Positions 11,684-22,917 of a DNA stretch of 64,000 nt are shown one piece after another. The first letter of the stretch is position 1. Each line of letters starts with the position of its first letter. The DNA comes from Colius striatus (lineage: Eukaryota > Chordata > Aves > Coliiformes > Coliidae): assembly GCF_028858725.1 (NCBI RefSeq), contig NC_084763.1:57311152-57375151 (forward strand), in the 5' to 3' direction. The notes under the pieces are model-generated. The model worked only from the letters and a program-made list of their open reading frames with translations. It searched no databases and was not told the DNA's origin. Position numbers and translations under genes: made by a program.

Positions 11684-12193
11684 GGGAAACTGGCTGATGG
11701 CTGGGCCCAGAGAGTGCTGGGGGATGGAGTTAAATCCAGGTGGTGCCCAGGCACCAGTGGTGTTCCCCAGGGCTCAGGGAAAAGATGGTGATCAGGGGCA
11801 GTCAACGTGGATTCACCAAGGGGAAACCTTGCTTGGCCAACCTGGTGGCCTTCCATGATGGCTGGGGAGATGAGGGGATGCTCAACCTGGAGAAGAGGAG
11901 GCTGAGGGGAGACAGGAGGCTCTGGCCATGGGGGTTTGGCCACTTCTCTCCAGTAATGAGTGGTAGGATAATGGGAAATGGGCTGCAGTTGTCCCAGGGG
12001 AGGTTGAGGCTGGAGCTGAGGCAGAACTGTTTCCCTGAGAGGGGTGTCAGCCCTGTGCCAGGCTGCCCAGGGAGCTGGGGCAGTGCCCAGCCCTGGAGGG
12101 ATCCCAAAGCCATGGTGCTGAGGGCCATGGGGTGGTGCTGGGCTTGGACTTGATCATCTTAAAGGTCTTTTCTAAGCAAAATCATTCTATGGT
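11684..12193 (+). mobile_element. Composite CR1 LINE fragment with reverse transcriptase remnants (group 4)
   Basis: At 11738 to 11770 one frame encodes TSGVPQGS, the conserved reverse transcriptase block of CR1 ORF2. At about 11803 to 11860 comes a RGFTKGKPCLANLVAFHDGW block, which in an intact CR1 precedes the VPQGS block. The order is therefore swapped, meaning two fragments are joined or one was rearranged. From 11880 the element continues as the group 4 3' part to a 'cttaaaggtcttttctaagc' and 'attctatgg' end. Frame is broken; it is dead. Confidence 0.85.
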
Positions 12194-13705
12194 AACACCA
12201 CCTTGGCTCTTCAGCTGGTGGCTTGGTACCTTGGTTGAAATCATTGGAGTCCCTGGAAGAGAGGCTCGTTATCATCCCCAGCTTTAAGGTCTCAGGGTGC
12301 ATCCTTGCTGTTCCCATCCCTGTCCTCATCTGGCCCAGGGAAAACAAGCCCAGGAACCCCACCCTTGCCCATGTGTCAGCCTCCACAGCAGGTTGGGAGG
12401 TGATTCACGTTGGCTGGAGTTCCAGGCAAGCAGCAGGCTTATGTAAATGGCCACATGAAATCCAGAAGTGAGCTCAAATATTCATCACCACAACTGTAAA
12501 TTAAGCCAGCTCCCAGACTCCCAAGTGAAAGCTCAGAAGCACCAGTTGTTTTGGAGCCCAAAAGCTTTTCTCCCCTTCTCCATGGGAGAAGCCCCTTCCT
12601 GCACAGTCTCTCTGCTGCCTTTCCCAGATGCTGTCCTCAAAGCAACCCCCCTTCTCCAGCCTTCAAAGAGAAACTGCTTGCCTGTGCTGGAGCTTGGTGC
12701 AGGAAATGAGCTCTGGAGGGATGGTGATGGTGTTGTGCTTACACAGTCCCAGCCCTGCTTAATTGGGAAATGTTTGTATTTTATAGGCAAGAGGGAAGAA
12801 AAAGTTAGTTGTTACCTAATAGGCAGCACAAGTCAATTACAGGGACACGTGTCTGGAGGTAAGATGATGGTTTGAACAGCTCCCAACTCTTCCAGCACAA
12901 TGTATTTCTTGTGAGCAATGATTTTACCCATCTTGATCACATCAGTGACTTGTGCAAGTGGTCTCTTGCCTGCAAGGGAGGAAGGTAACCCGGTGTGATT
13001 ATCCCAGACTAAGGGCACATTGTCATCAAGCTGCTGCCTTTTGCTTTGCTGCAGTTTGCCCATACGACAATCATCCTGACCTCTGCCAGGGAAGCCTGTG
13101 CACCTCAAAATCCCATCTCTAAGCTCTGCCAGGTGGGGAGATCATAAAGACTGGCCTCTCTTCTTTCTATTCCAGTTACAGCATTGCTGCTGATGAAACC
13201 CCAAATGCTCTGTAAGGTCTGTGGGATACAGAGTGCAGAAAAGCCCTGTGGATGCAGGAGAGCTGCTCTGCACCTTTGTGTTTCTCAGTGAACTGACTAT
13301 GTGAGGCACAGAAGAGTAAATACATCTGTGTTAAGGAAAGCTGGAGGTGAGCTGGGCCAGGAGACAAACAGAGACTGAACAGATGCAGTTCAGGAGTGGG
13401 AGCTGTTTAAACAAGTGTATGAGATGGCCAGAATTCCCAGGCAAAAAAGAGATGTCTTTTCATGCAAACCCAGCTGGCTTGTGGAGGACATGAGCATTGC
13501 AAGAGGTAAAATACATGAACAGGGTAACTTTTGTTTACTGCAGCATTGGCAATGCAGCCAAGCTGCATGGGCTGGGGCTCTGCAGCCTGTCCCTGAGTGT
13601 GTGGCAGCACCTCTCTTGCATGCAGCATCCCCTCCTTCCCCCTGCTGCAATGCACAGGCCATCACCTCCTCTCCACCCCATGTGCTGCTCCAACCAGGAG
13701 GGTTC
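12194..13705. other. Intergenic, nothing recognised
   Basis: Unique-looking; no supported gene or repeat. Confidence 0.5.
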
Positions 13706-13783
13706 CTGTGTGCCCTGCTCAGGCAGGGGGGTTGCACTGGATGAGCTTTCAAGGTCCCCTACAAAAGATTCTGTGCCCCATGC
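13706..13783 (+). mobile_element. CR1 LINE 3' end (group 3)
   Basis: 'gtgtgccctgctcaggcagg' followed by 'ggttgcactggatgagcttt' and 'caaggtccc' is the CR1 3' end. Only about 75 bp remains. Confidence 0.75.
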
Positions 13784-14762
13784 TGCAGCTTTCAGCTCGG
13801 GAAAGACGAGGGACTGAACCACAGCCGCCTGTGTTTTGTTCCTTGCTACTCTAATCACTCATCAACATCCATCATTCCTGGAGGTACCTGATTCCTAGGA
13901 GGGGAATTCCTTCTGTCTGCTACAGGCAGGGGGTTCACCCAGCACCAGGGAGAGAACAGCAGGCAGAGAGGGAAGAAATCCGTGTGATCCTATGAGCCCC
14001 GTTTCCTGCAGACCCAGGTTAAAAGTTAACGAGGGAAAGGGGGAGAAGGCACAAGGCAAATCATTTTGAAGGCATTAAATGGAGAAATATGATGAGAGAA
14101 GCTCCATTCCACAGCTGTCAGGACCCCAGGAATTTGTTTTGAAGGTTTTTAGTCAAGACAGACGTTGTAATAAAACCCAATGGTGGTTTCCAGACGTGGA
14201 TGATCAAGCTTTGAGGAATGATGGGGGGAGAGCACTCCACACATATTTGTGTTCTGCACTTAGCAAGGCACAGAAAGCTGGGTTTGTATCATGACAAACA
14301 ACTTTCCAACCCACCTGTAATGAAAAAAAATAGCCTTTAGCATCATGTCCATTTGCAAGGCAGTAGGTCCTGATGCCTCCCTGGAGAGCTGACTGGCTGC
14401 AGGAGCAGAGCCTTGGCAGGTTCCTGAGATAACTGAGCCATTCTCCAGACACATGCAACTGATTTCAGGGCTCATGAATAGACTCCTGCCCTCCTGCCTC
14501 TTTTTTCACCTGGGCCTGAACCCTGGAAAACCAGTCTGGTTGCTGCTAGTGCCAAGGGAGTGTGGGGATGAACATCACAGAGAGGAGAGCTGCAGAAATA
14601 ACCACAGCAAAGCATGAACATACATTTGCTTTACTCTTACACTCTTGCCCAGACACCTGCTGATGGCCACAGGGGCAGAGAGGATACTGGAACAGAGGAA
14701 AGCTCAGACTGGAACAGAATGGGCACTCCTAGGTTTTGTATTGAAATGGTTTTTCTGGATCA
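13784..14762. other. Intergenic, nothing recognised
   Basis: Unique-looking; no supported gene or repeat. Confidence 0.5.
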
Positions 14763-15590
14763 GAGAACGACAGAATGGTGGGGTTGGAAGGGTCCTCTAG
14801 AAATCAGCTAGTCCAACCTACCTGCTCCAGCAGCTTCCCCTGGCTCAGGGGGCACAGGAATGTGTCCAAGTGGGTTTGAAAACCCCCTGAGAAGGAGCCT
14901 CCACACCCTCCCTGGGCAGCCTGGGCCAGGGCTCCCTCCTCTCAGCACCAAAGGAGCTTTTCTTTATGTTCAAGTGGAACTTTCTGTGTTCCAGCTTTTG
15001 TCCATCAGCCCTTGTCCTGTCACTTGAGACAACAGAGAATAGTGTCACCCCATCCTCTTGGCATAAACCTTTTAAACACTGGTAATTGTTAATAGGAGCC
15101 AGGCTGAACAGCCCCAGGTCCTGCAGCCTTTCCTCATAAGGAAGATGCTCCAGCCCCCTCAGCACCCTGGGAGCCCTCACTGGCCTCTCTCCAGCAGTTC
15201 CCTGTCTCTCTGCAGCTGGGCAGCCCAGCACTGGGCACAGGGCTCCAGCTGAGGCCTCAGCAGGGCAGAGCAGAGGGGCAGCACAACCTCCCTGGCCCTG
15301 CTGCCCACACTCTGCTGGATGCCCCCAGGCTGCCATTGGCTTCTTGCCCACCAGCCCACACTGCTGCTCATGTTTCTCTGCTGCCCACCAGCACTGCCAG
15401 GTCCCTCCCCTGGAGCTGCTCTGCAGCAGGTGCCCCCCAGCCTGTGCTGGGGCAGGGGCTTGTTCCTGCCCAGCTGCAGGACTCTGCCCTTGCCCTGGGT
15501 GACCCTCAGCAGGTTCCTCTGTGCCCAGCTCTCACTGACTGGCAGCTCAGCCTCTGGTGCATCAGCCACTGCTCCCAGTGTGGTTTTTAA
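14763..15590 (-). mobile_element. CR1 LINE, 0.83-kb 3' portion (group 2)
   Basis: The longest uninterrupted CR1 here. It opens with a reverse-strand tail (acagaatggtggggttggaa), carries the group 2 block, and runs up into the segment 'gcagctgggcagcccagcac' and 'tgctggatgcccccaggctg'. The distal half closely matches 27853 to 28300. A 221-codon open frame on the plus strand from 15319 runs out of this antisense CR1 into flanking DNA and is not a gene. Confidence 0.92.
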
Positions 15591-18500
15591 GCAGAGAGAG
15601 ATGATGCTGTGTTTCTATGGGATGAGTCAATGCAGAGTTAAATGTGCACAGACAGGTGCCTTTCTGGAAGAGAGGGATGGAAAAGCCAAGTGTCCCCTGC
15701 AGACACCACTGAGGGAGATAAGATTTGTGTATCACAATGAGTTACACAAGATGATCTGCAGCTTCCTTCTCACCCTGAAGTCTGGAATGAGAGCAGTTAT
15801 ACTTCTGGATGTCTCTCATCAGCTATTATATCATTCCACACGGATCAGACATCCACTCACACTTGTCTGTGCTTACTGCCTGGGTTATTTTGAACATGAT
15901 GAACTCAAGGCTTGTTTTTTCCCCTCACCCTGCAGCTCTCCACTGAAACAAATGCTGAAAGCTGCCACTGAAAGCCTTCTCTAGTGTCTGCTTGTGTTGA
16001 AAACACTTCTCCTTCAGGACATTGAGGGATGTGTGCGTTTAACCCCATGTGAAAGTCAAACGAGTCCCTTTATTTATGAAAGAAGAGGCAGATGGCAAAT
16101 ATCCTCAGGGCCACTTGGTGATGGAAAACACACATACATTTATGTTTTGTTCCTCACTAGTTGTCTCTGCAAACTGGGCAGCAACTTTCCTTCCCAAATG
16201 GTAACTTCAGAGCACTGCAGCTCACAGCAGAACTGACAAGTTCCTCTTCCAGCAACCTTCCTAAGGGCTATTATTAGGATTTTATTAGGATCCAGAGCTA
16301 CTTCATCAGACTCAGCTCTGCCTGGTGGCTTTTTACAAGCTCAGACATTGCCAACTCCCTCAACACAACAGCTTCATCTTTGCACTGGTGTCATAGCCAC
16401 CAGGATACTGGGTGTTTTGTGCATCTCACTCCCAAAGAAACCTTCTTCTTTTGCTCTGGGACACAGATTTCTGCACCATCCCTTCATCCCAGAGCCTGCT
16501 TTCTGCAGGGGTGGGTCAACTCCCACCCTTCAGTCCTCTACAGTCCAGTTTCCCTGCCTGAGATGGAGGTGTTCAAAGGTTAAACCTTCTCAAGCTGAGC
16601 AGAGACCTGAATGCAGGTGTCCCATCTCTTGGGTGTGTGCCCTAGAAGCAAGTCTCTCCTGCCAGAAGTGGCACCTCCTTCATCCCACCCATTTCCCCCA
16701 GAGAAATGAGTCATGGAGCTGTCTTCTCCAATGCTCAACACCTGAGGCTTGGGAATTCTCCTTCTACATATGTCATGCTTGGGGTGGTAATGGATGAAGG
16801 TGAGTTTGGCTTCTCAAAGCCCCTAATGCTCTTAAATCAGACACTGTCACTGCCATGCAAATGTCTACATGCTCCTTAGCTTACCTTTTTGCAGCAGGTC
16901 ACCCAGGGCTCTCCAAAACAGCTCCTCAGCATGGCTGAGGGTCAGCACAGGTCAAAGAACAATCCCCGTGGATTAAGCCACATCATTTTGGTGAGTAAGA
17001 AGGTGCAAAGCAAGACATGTGACAACCAAGTTGCTGTTAGGTGCCAGCTATGTTGTTTTAGAGGACAGTGACTTTGTCAGCATAAGTTCAGGTTGTCCTG
17101 TCCTCCAACATCTATGTGTGCTCAGCACAGAATACAGACATACCTTTTGCAATTCCATGTCAGAAAGGTAGATTCTTCACATCCCACCTAACCCCAGTGG
17201 TGCCAAGATCTGGCAGACACCTAGACTTAGCACAGCCTCATCTTTCAAGTGCAAAGACAAGCAGAAGCCCAAGCAATGCCAGCTTTATAGCCCAGTGATA
17301 AACTATTCAAGGAGATGCAGAAAACCTGTGTTGGGATCACCCTTTTTTGCTTATTTGGGGCAGAAGGTGGAGCCTCCAGTTCCCTCAGGGAGTTGCCTCA
17401 TGTCCCCTGAGAAACTTTTCTCATTGTCTGCTATCAAACCTGTTCCCCTGAGGTACAGCAAGTCAGTGCTCATTAAGACAGGGAGTGCATCCCAGCCCAC
17501 TGCATGAACTCTTTAGTTGCTGGAAGAGAAAAGCAATCACAACCTATCCCCATCTATCTGGCCTATTTTGTGGTCATCCCTTCTAGGTGCCTAATTTAAC
17601 AGCTTGCCTACATGGGAGTCAAAGGGAGAGCTGTGTGTCTTTTAGTGTGAGGTGGGGGGGTTTTGCTTTGTTTTTCCAGCTGTGTTAAGTTTGACTAATA
17701 AAAGATGTTCTGCAAAGCTTGTGCTGTGACTCAAACTAAAGCAGGTGCAGAGAAGGGTTGTTTGGATACTAAGAGTGGAGAGTCTGCTTGGTTTGAAGAG
17801 ACTGAGATGCTGTGTTACTTCTAGCTAAGCCAGGAGCAAAGCTTAATGCAATTGCTGATAAAACCCTACCATTCTATGATAAGAAGCCTATCAAGGGAAA
17901 TAAGAAAGGTCTGGAAAGCAGAAGAGTGGTCCTGGGCAGGACAGAGATGCACAACTCTCTTCATGGCTTCATTTTCCCATCCATCAAAAGGGGATTCTTC
18001 CCCAAAGACCAGTTTTACCCACTGGAGCTGGCAGAAACATCACCCCATCAGCCCTGGTCAGCAGAGGATTATCACACTGTTTTCTTTCTCTATAGTTTCT
18101 ATCTAGTCACCCCTCACTTGCAGATCAAGTCTGCAGGGCAAAGAAGTGTCACAGCCATGCAGTGCTCTGGCTTCCTCCTAAACACAAAGTCCTAGGTTGG
18201 GAAGAAGTTGGGAGTAAGTCCTAGGTGGGAACAAGCCACGTCCCTGCCTGTTGGGACATGAAATGTTTCAAGTCCAGAGGCTGTGGCCACAGCTACATGA
18301 TCTGTTGTCCCCTACTAAATAGACCAGAGAGCTGCATCTCTCTGCTTTAACTGGCTCAGAGTACCACCGAGTGAGGCTGCTCTGCCTCGTGTTTTGACTC
18401 TCACAGTCCAGGAGACACATTTAATTCTTTGTAATGAAAATGTTTAGACACAGGCAAAAAAAAAAAAAAAAAGACTGAAAAGTGTTTATTTCAATGACCT

Positions 18501-19056
18501 TTTCCAGCTTTCCAGCAGGAAAAATCAGCCCCAAAAGCCTCCATTGCAATTACTCTTTGCATTTGTTCTCTTTGTCTTAATTCAAAGCATCCATTTTGGT
18601 GGTGTCTTCCAAGAAAACTTTGTGACAAGGTTTTGTTCCCTGAAATGAATGGAGAAAGGAACTCCAAGACTGCCAAAATGACCCACATCTGGCACAATTA
18701 GGCTTTACTTTGTCAACCACTTGTAATTTCCTTAAGGCTCAGACAGACAGCACTGGGCAGGCTGATGCCAGCCCAAAACCATCCCAATCAAATGGGGTCC
18801 AGTCCATTGCTGCTCTGGGCCAGCAGAGTTCAAGATTCTGATGAGAGCTGTGTGGGGAAGACAGAAAGCCTTGAGAAAACATGATCCATCTCTGCTGGGA
18901 TGTGGAATGACTCTTCTTCCTCCTGACTGCAAAACAGAACCCAGACTTGTGCCCTTGTGCCCTTCTCCCTTGGGTTTTATGTCCATCAGGGCTTAACTGC
19001 CACACCACAAGCTGGGTTTGAATCAACCTTTCTGTGAACACATCACTGCCACAGAA
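15591..19056. other. Intergenic, 3.5 kb, A17 homopolymer
   Basis: The largest stretch here with almost no repeat. A run of 17 A lies at 18456 to 18472; I looked for a retroposed body and target duplication around it and found neither. Short open frames exist but none is recognisable. Confidence 0.55.
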
Positions 19057-19212
19057 GCATAGAATAGGTTGGGTTGGAAGGGGCTTTTCAAGGTCATCTA
19101 GTCCAACCCCAGGAACATTGCTCTGAGTCCCACCCAAGCTGAACTTGAATGTCTCCAGTGCACAGCTGGGCACTTCCAGTGCAGTATTTGCAATTCCCAC
19201 CTTCAGATAGAG
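19057..19212 (-). mobile_element. CR1 LINE 3' fragment
   Basis: Reverse-strand CR1 tail (gcatagaataggttgggttg, then aaggtcatctagtccaaccc) followed by about 110 bp of body. It is of a different type from the groups defined in the summary and fairly diverged. Confidence 0.85.
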
Positions 19213-19371
19213 CTTTCCCCCCAAAACCCTTGGATGCTGAGCCAGCACTGTTGTCACCTTTGGGTCTCTTGTGGGTCTAATGCTGCTGATGGCATTAGAC
19301 CTGCATCTGCTTGCACAAGTAGCATTTGCACACGTGGACCACTCACCTCACATTCCCATGGCCACCACTGA

Positions 19372-19654
19372 CCCCTGGCCCTCAGCCCCATGGCTTTGGG
19401 ATGCCTCCAAGGCTGGGCACTCCCCCAGCTCCCTAGGCAGCCTGGCACAGGGGCTGACACCCCTCTCAGGGAAACAGTTCTGCCTCAGCTCCAACCTCAA
19501 CCTCCCCTGGGGCAACTTGAGGCTGCCCCAGCTACAGCCTCCTGTCAGGGAGTTGCTGAGAGTGAGGGGGTCTCCTCTGAGCCTCCTCTTCTCCAGGCTC
19601 AACACCCCCATTCCCTCAGCCCCTCCCCAGCAGCCTTGTGCTCCAGTGTCAATT
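19372..19654 (-). mobile_element. CR1 LINE fragment (group 4)
   Basis: Reverse complement of the group 4 region: 'gcctggcacaggggctgaca', 'cccctctcagggaaacagtt' and 'cctcctcttctccaggctca'. It lacks the terminal tail. It lies 160 bp from another minus-oriented CR1 piece but belongs to a different type, so it is probably a separate insertion. Confidence 0.9.
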
Positions 19655-20869
19655 CTTAATTGTCTTCTGTTTAGATTTGGGGAGGGGAAAAAAGCCCTGC
19701 TCAGGAATATTGCAAGGGCTGTAACGACAGAGGCTGAGGAGCACTGCCAGGAATTCCTTCCTTCAGAAGCCAGTTGTGAATGTAAACCACTGGCAGCAAG
19801 CTCATTTCTAGCAATAACAGCTATGTCATGCTTCCTGGAACACAGGCAGTGTGGAGTATCATAGGAAAAGGAAAATAAACACCAGTCCACTCTCTGAATC
19901 ACCACTCATAAATTCTCACCGAGGGGAAAAAGCCACCACACACATACACACACACACACACACACCCCTCAAAGAAAGTCAACCCAGCACCAGAAGAGCT
20001 CTTTGACCCCCTCAGCTGGTGTGTCAAGGGGAGCCAATATCCCCCTTTCCCAAGCTGAGATAAACCCCCAGCACTGAGCCACGCAAATCAAACCAAGGCA
20101 AACCACATCCACCCTCACTGCCTGGAGTGGCACAAGCTGTCCAGCCACTTTCAACCTGTTTCCTCTGGGTTCTAACCCCACATCTTGCCACTTTCACGAG
20201 ACCTCTTCACTTTTCTCTCTCTTTTTCTTAAGCTGCTTGCCTTGGAAAAGAGGTGGCAAATCACATCAAACCCCATGACCCTGCCTTCTTTAGTGGTCAA
20301 AACTTCACCTAATGTCCTGATATTAGGGGTTTATCCTGGGCTTGTGAAAGTTAACACAGCACAGGAGGAAACTATGCTGATCTGTGCTCTCAAAGCCTCT
20401 GAGTGCACAAGGGCCAGGTCACATCTAACAGCCTGGAACACTGGGGATACTACCCAGGTGTCTGTCCCTTGAGCTATGTGGATGGCTGGTGCCATACAGT
20501 TTGGGTTTTGACTTCAGTTTCGTGCTCTGTGTGACAAACAGTGCTGGGTGTGCATTGCATCGAGTCACTTCAGTTGTGACACCACCATGGAGGTTGCTCT
20601 CTTGGTGAACACAGGCAGGACTGGACCATTCTGGCTCTGCAGTCAGGCTGTGGTTTCATTCTGAGCAAGCCAGGCAGTGTAAAGCTGGGCAATTAGACCC
20701 CCAAAACTCTCCCCTGGCTCACAGCAACCAAGAGAAAAAGCTCAGGATGAGGAATTTACCCCCTGAATGTTCTCCCTGGAGGGACTGGAAGGGATATGAC
20801 TGCAATGGGGTGGTTTCTACGTGGTACCTGCATAACCAAACCCCAGGAGCTCCGTTTGCAGCCCACAGC
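19655..20869. other. Intergenic with a CA microsatellite
   Basis: No gene seen. Contains the (CA)n run at 19936 to 19966. Confidence 0.55.
19936..19966 (+). repeat. (CA)n microsatellite
   Basis: A CA dinucleotide run of about 15 units with one TA interruption. Confidence 0.95.
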
Positions 20870-20935
20870 CGATGAGATGGGACTCAATGATCTTAAAGGT
20901 CTTTGCCAAGTGAAACTATTCTGGTGTTCTGTGGT
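20870..20935 (+). mobile_element. CR1 LINE 3' end
   Basis: 'actcaatgatcttaaaggtc' followed by 'tttgccaag' and 'attct' matches the CR1 end; only about 65 bp can be assigned. Confidence 0.7.
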
Positions 20936-21769
20936 TGTGAGATGCCCCTGAAGGTCTGCAGGGAGGCTCCACGCTGCCTCTGCCATCCCTGGCCCTCTGA
21001 AGCCGTTCCAGCAGGCTGAAGGAGTCACCGAGGCCAACGTGTGTCTCAGGCTGCCTGCTCAGGTGGCTCTCTGGAGTGATGGAGGGAGATGAGTATCTGC
21101 ATGCTTCAGAGGGACAAATTGTTAGGCTGGGTATGAGCAACAATAGAGGCTTTGAGGGCACTGGTGACCAACTGCACCGAGGCATTCCTCACTGCACACT
21201 TCCCCTCATTGTACCCCTGCTAATCACCCCTCTGCCTGTCAGCGCTGAAATGTCATCATCCTTCAGCAAGGCATCAACCCAGAGCTGCAGAGGGACTGCT
21301 AACACCAGCCTGCCCTTCTCATCCACATCAAAGGCAACAAGTAAAAGACAGAAAGCCTGTTTGGGGCTGCATTGTGCTGCTGGGAAAGGGTGGTGGGCAG
21401 GCACCCGGGCTTTGTGAAGCACGGCTGTGCACACAGCTCAGGCCACACAAAACCTCTCCAAGCACAGCCAGGGGCAAGGCAGATGGGTTTTCCTCCACCA
21501 GCCATTGTTTCTCAGGCCTTCTGGTCTGTTTTAGTTGTAGCCTTCACTAATTTTGGTGCTGCTTGTAGCTTTGCAAAAGCACAGCCAGGTTTGTGCCCTG
21601 GGGTCTTGGCCACGTGGCCTTGGCAAAACCAAGCCAGGGAAACTGGGTTTGTGACTTGTTACAGGCACCCAGCTTCCTGGGGGGAAGCAGAAGAGTTAAA
21701 ACTAGGTGTTTCAAGCTAGCCATAAGGCAGACACATAGTGGAAATGTTTTGGTCAAGATGCACAGCTGC
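20936..21769. other. Intergenic, nothing recognised
   Basis: No supported gene or repeat. Confidence 0.5.
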
Positions 21770-22199
21770 AGTGCAGGACCAGCTAGAGCAGGGCACACAG
21801 GGACTCATCCAGCTGGGTTGGGATGGCTGCAGAGAAGGAGCCTCCACAGCCCATCTGGGCAGCCCCTGCCAGGGCTCCCTCACCTCAACAGGGAAGAAGC
21901 TTTTCCTTGTGTTGCTTTGGAATCTCTTCTGTTCCATCTTGTCCCCATTGCCCTTTGTCCTGTCACTGGCCATCCCTGAGCACAGCCTGGCTCCAGCCTC
22001 CTCACACCCACCCTTGATGGGTTTGTAACATGACTGAGCTCAGCCCTCAGGCTCCTCTTCTCCAGGCTCAAGAGCCCCAGCTCCCTCAGCCTTTCAGCAC
22101 AAAGGAGACACTCCACTGCCTTCAGCATCTCTGTGGCCCTGCACTGAACTCTCTCCAGCATCAGCCTGTCCTTCTGCAACTGAGGGTCTCAGAGCTGGA
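21770..22199 (-). mobile_element. CR1 LINE fragment (group 3) running into a minisatellite
   Basis: Carries the group 3 block near its left end and follows the same path as 40586 to 41050 through 'ccctgagcacagcctggctc' and 'ctgcactgaactctctccag'. It then breaks off at 'gagctggacacaatgagatc', where the 17/18-bp array takes over. The CR1 continuation expected from 41050 and 45320 is not found on the far side. Confidence 0.92.
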
Positions 22200-22917
22200 C
22201 ACAATGAGATCCAGGTCACAACTGAGATCCAGGTCATAGCTGAGACCCAGGACACAATGAGATCCAGGTCACAACTGAGATCCAGGTCATAGCTGAGACC
22301 CAGGACACAATGAGATCCAGGACACAATGAGATCCAGGTCACAGCTGAGATCCAGGACACAATGAGATCCAGGACACAGCTGAGATCCAGGACACAATGA
22401 GATCCAGGACACAATGAGATCCAGGTCACAGCTGAGATCCAGGACACAATGAGATCCAGGTCACAGCTGAGATCCAGGACACAAGTGAGATCCAGGACAC
22501 AACTGAGATCCAGGACACAGCTGAGATCCAGGACACAATGAGATCCAGGTCACAGCTGAGATCCAGGACACAAGTGAGATCCAGGACACAACTGAGATCC
22601 AGGACACAACTGAGATCCAGGACACAACTGAGATCCAGGTCACAGCTGAGATCCAGGTCAAAACTGAGATCCAGGTCAAAACTGAGATCCAGGACACAAT
22701 GAGATCCAGGTCACAGCTGAGATCCAGGACACAATGAGATCCAGGACACAATGAGATCCAGGACACAACTGAGACCCAGGACACAATGAGGAGATCCAGG
22801 ACACAATGAGACCCAGGTCACAACTGAGACCCAGGACACAATGAGACCCAGGACACAATGAGACCCAGGACACAATGAGACCCAGGACACAATGAGACCC
22901 AGGACACGAGACCCAGA
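22197..22917 (+). repeat. 17/18-bp minisatellite, about 720 bp
   Basis: About 40 tandem units with the core 'gagatccagg' or 'gagacccagg', followed by a variable 7- or 8-base part: acacaat, tcacaact, tcacagct, acacaact, acacagct, tcaaaact or acacaagt. The gagacccagg variant is concentrated at the right end, and 7- and 8-base versions are mixed, so no frame is kept through the array. The first unit overlaps the CR1 bases 'agctggacacaa', so the array probably grew from CR1 sequence. Confidence 0.97.

Noticed and set aside
15319..15984. 221-codon plus-strand open frame
   Set aside because: It starts inside an antisense CR1 copy and runs into flanking DNA; no domain and no splice evidence.
18180..18472. 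Retroposed sequence ending in the A17 run
   Set aside because: No recognisable gene body upstream and no matching target-site duplication around the A run.
22197..22917. CRISPR-like regular array
   Set aside because: Units are 17 or 18 bp with no unique spacers, the DNA is vertebrate and no cas genes exist. It is a minisatellite.
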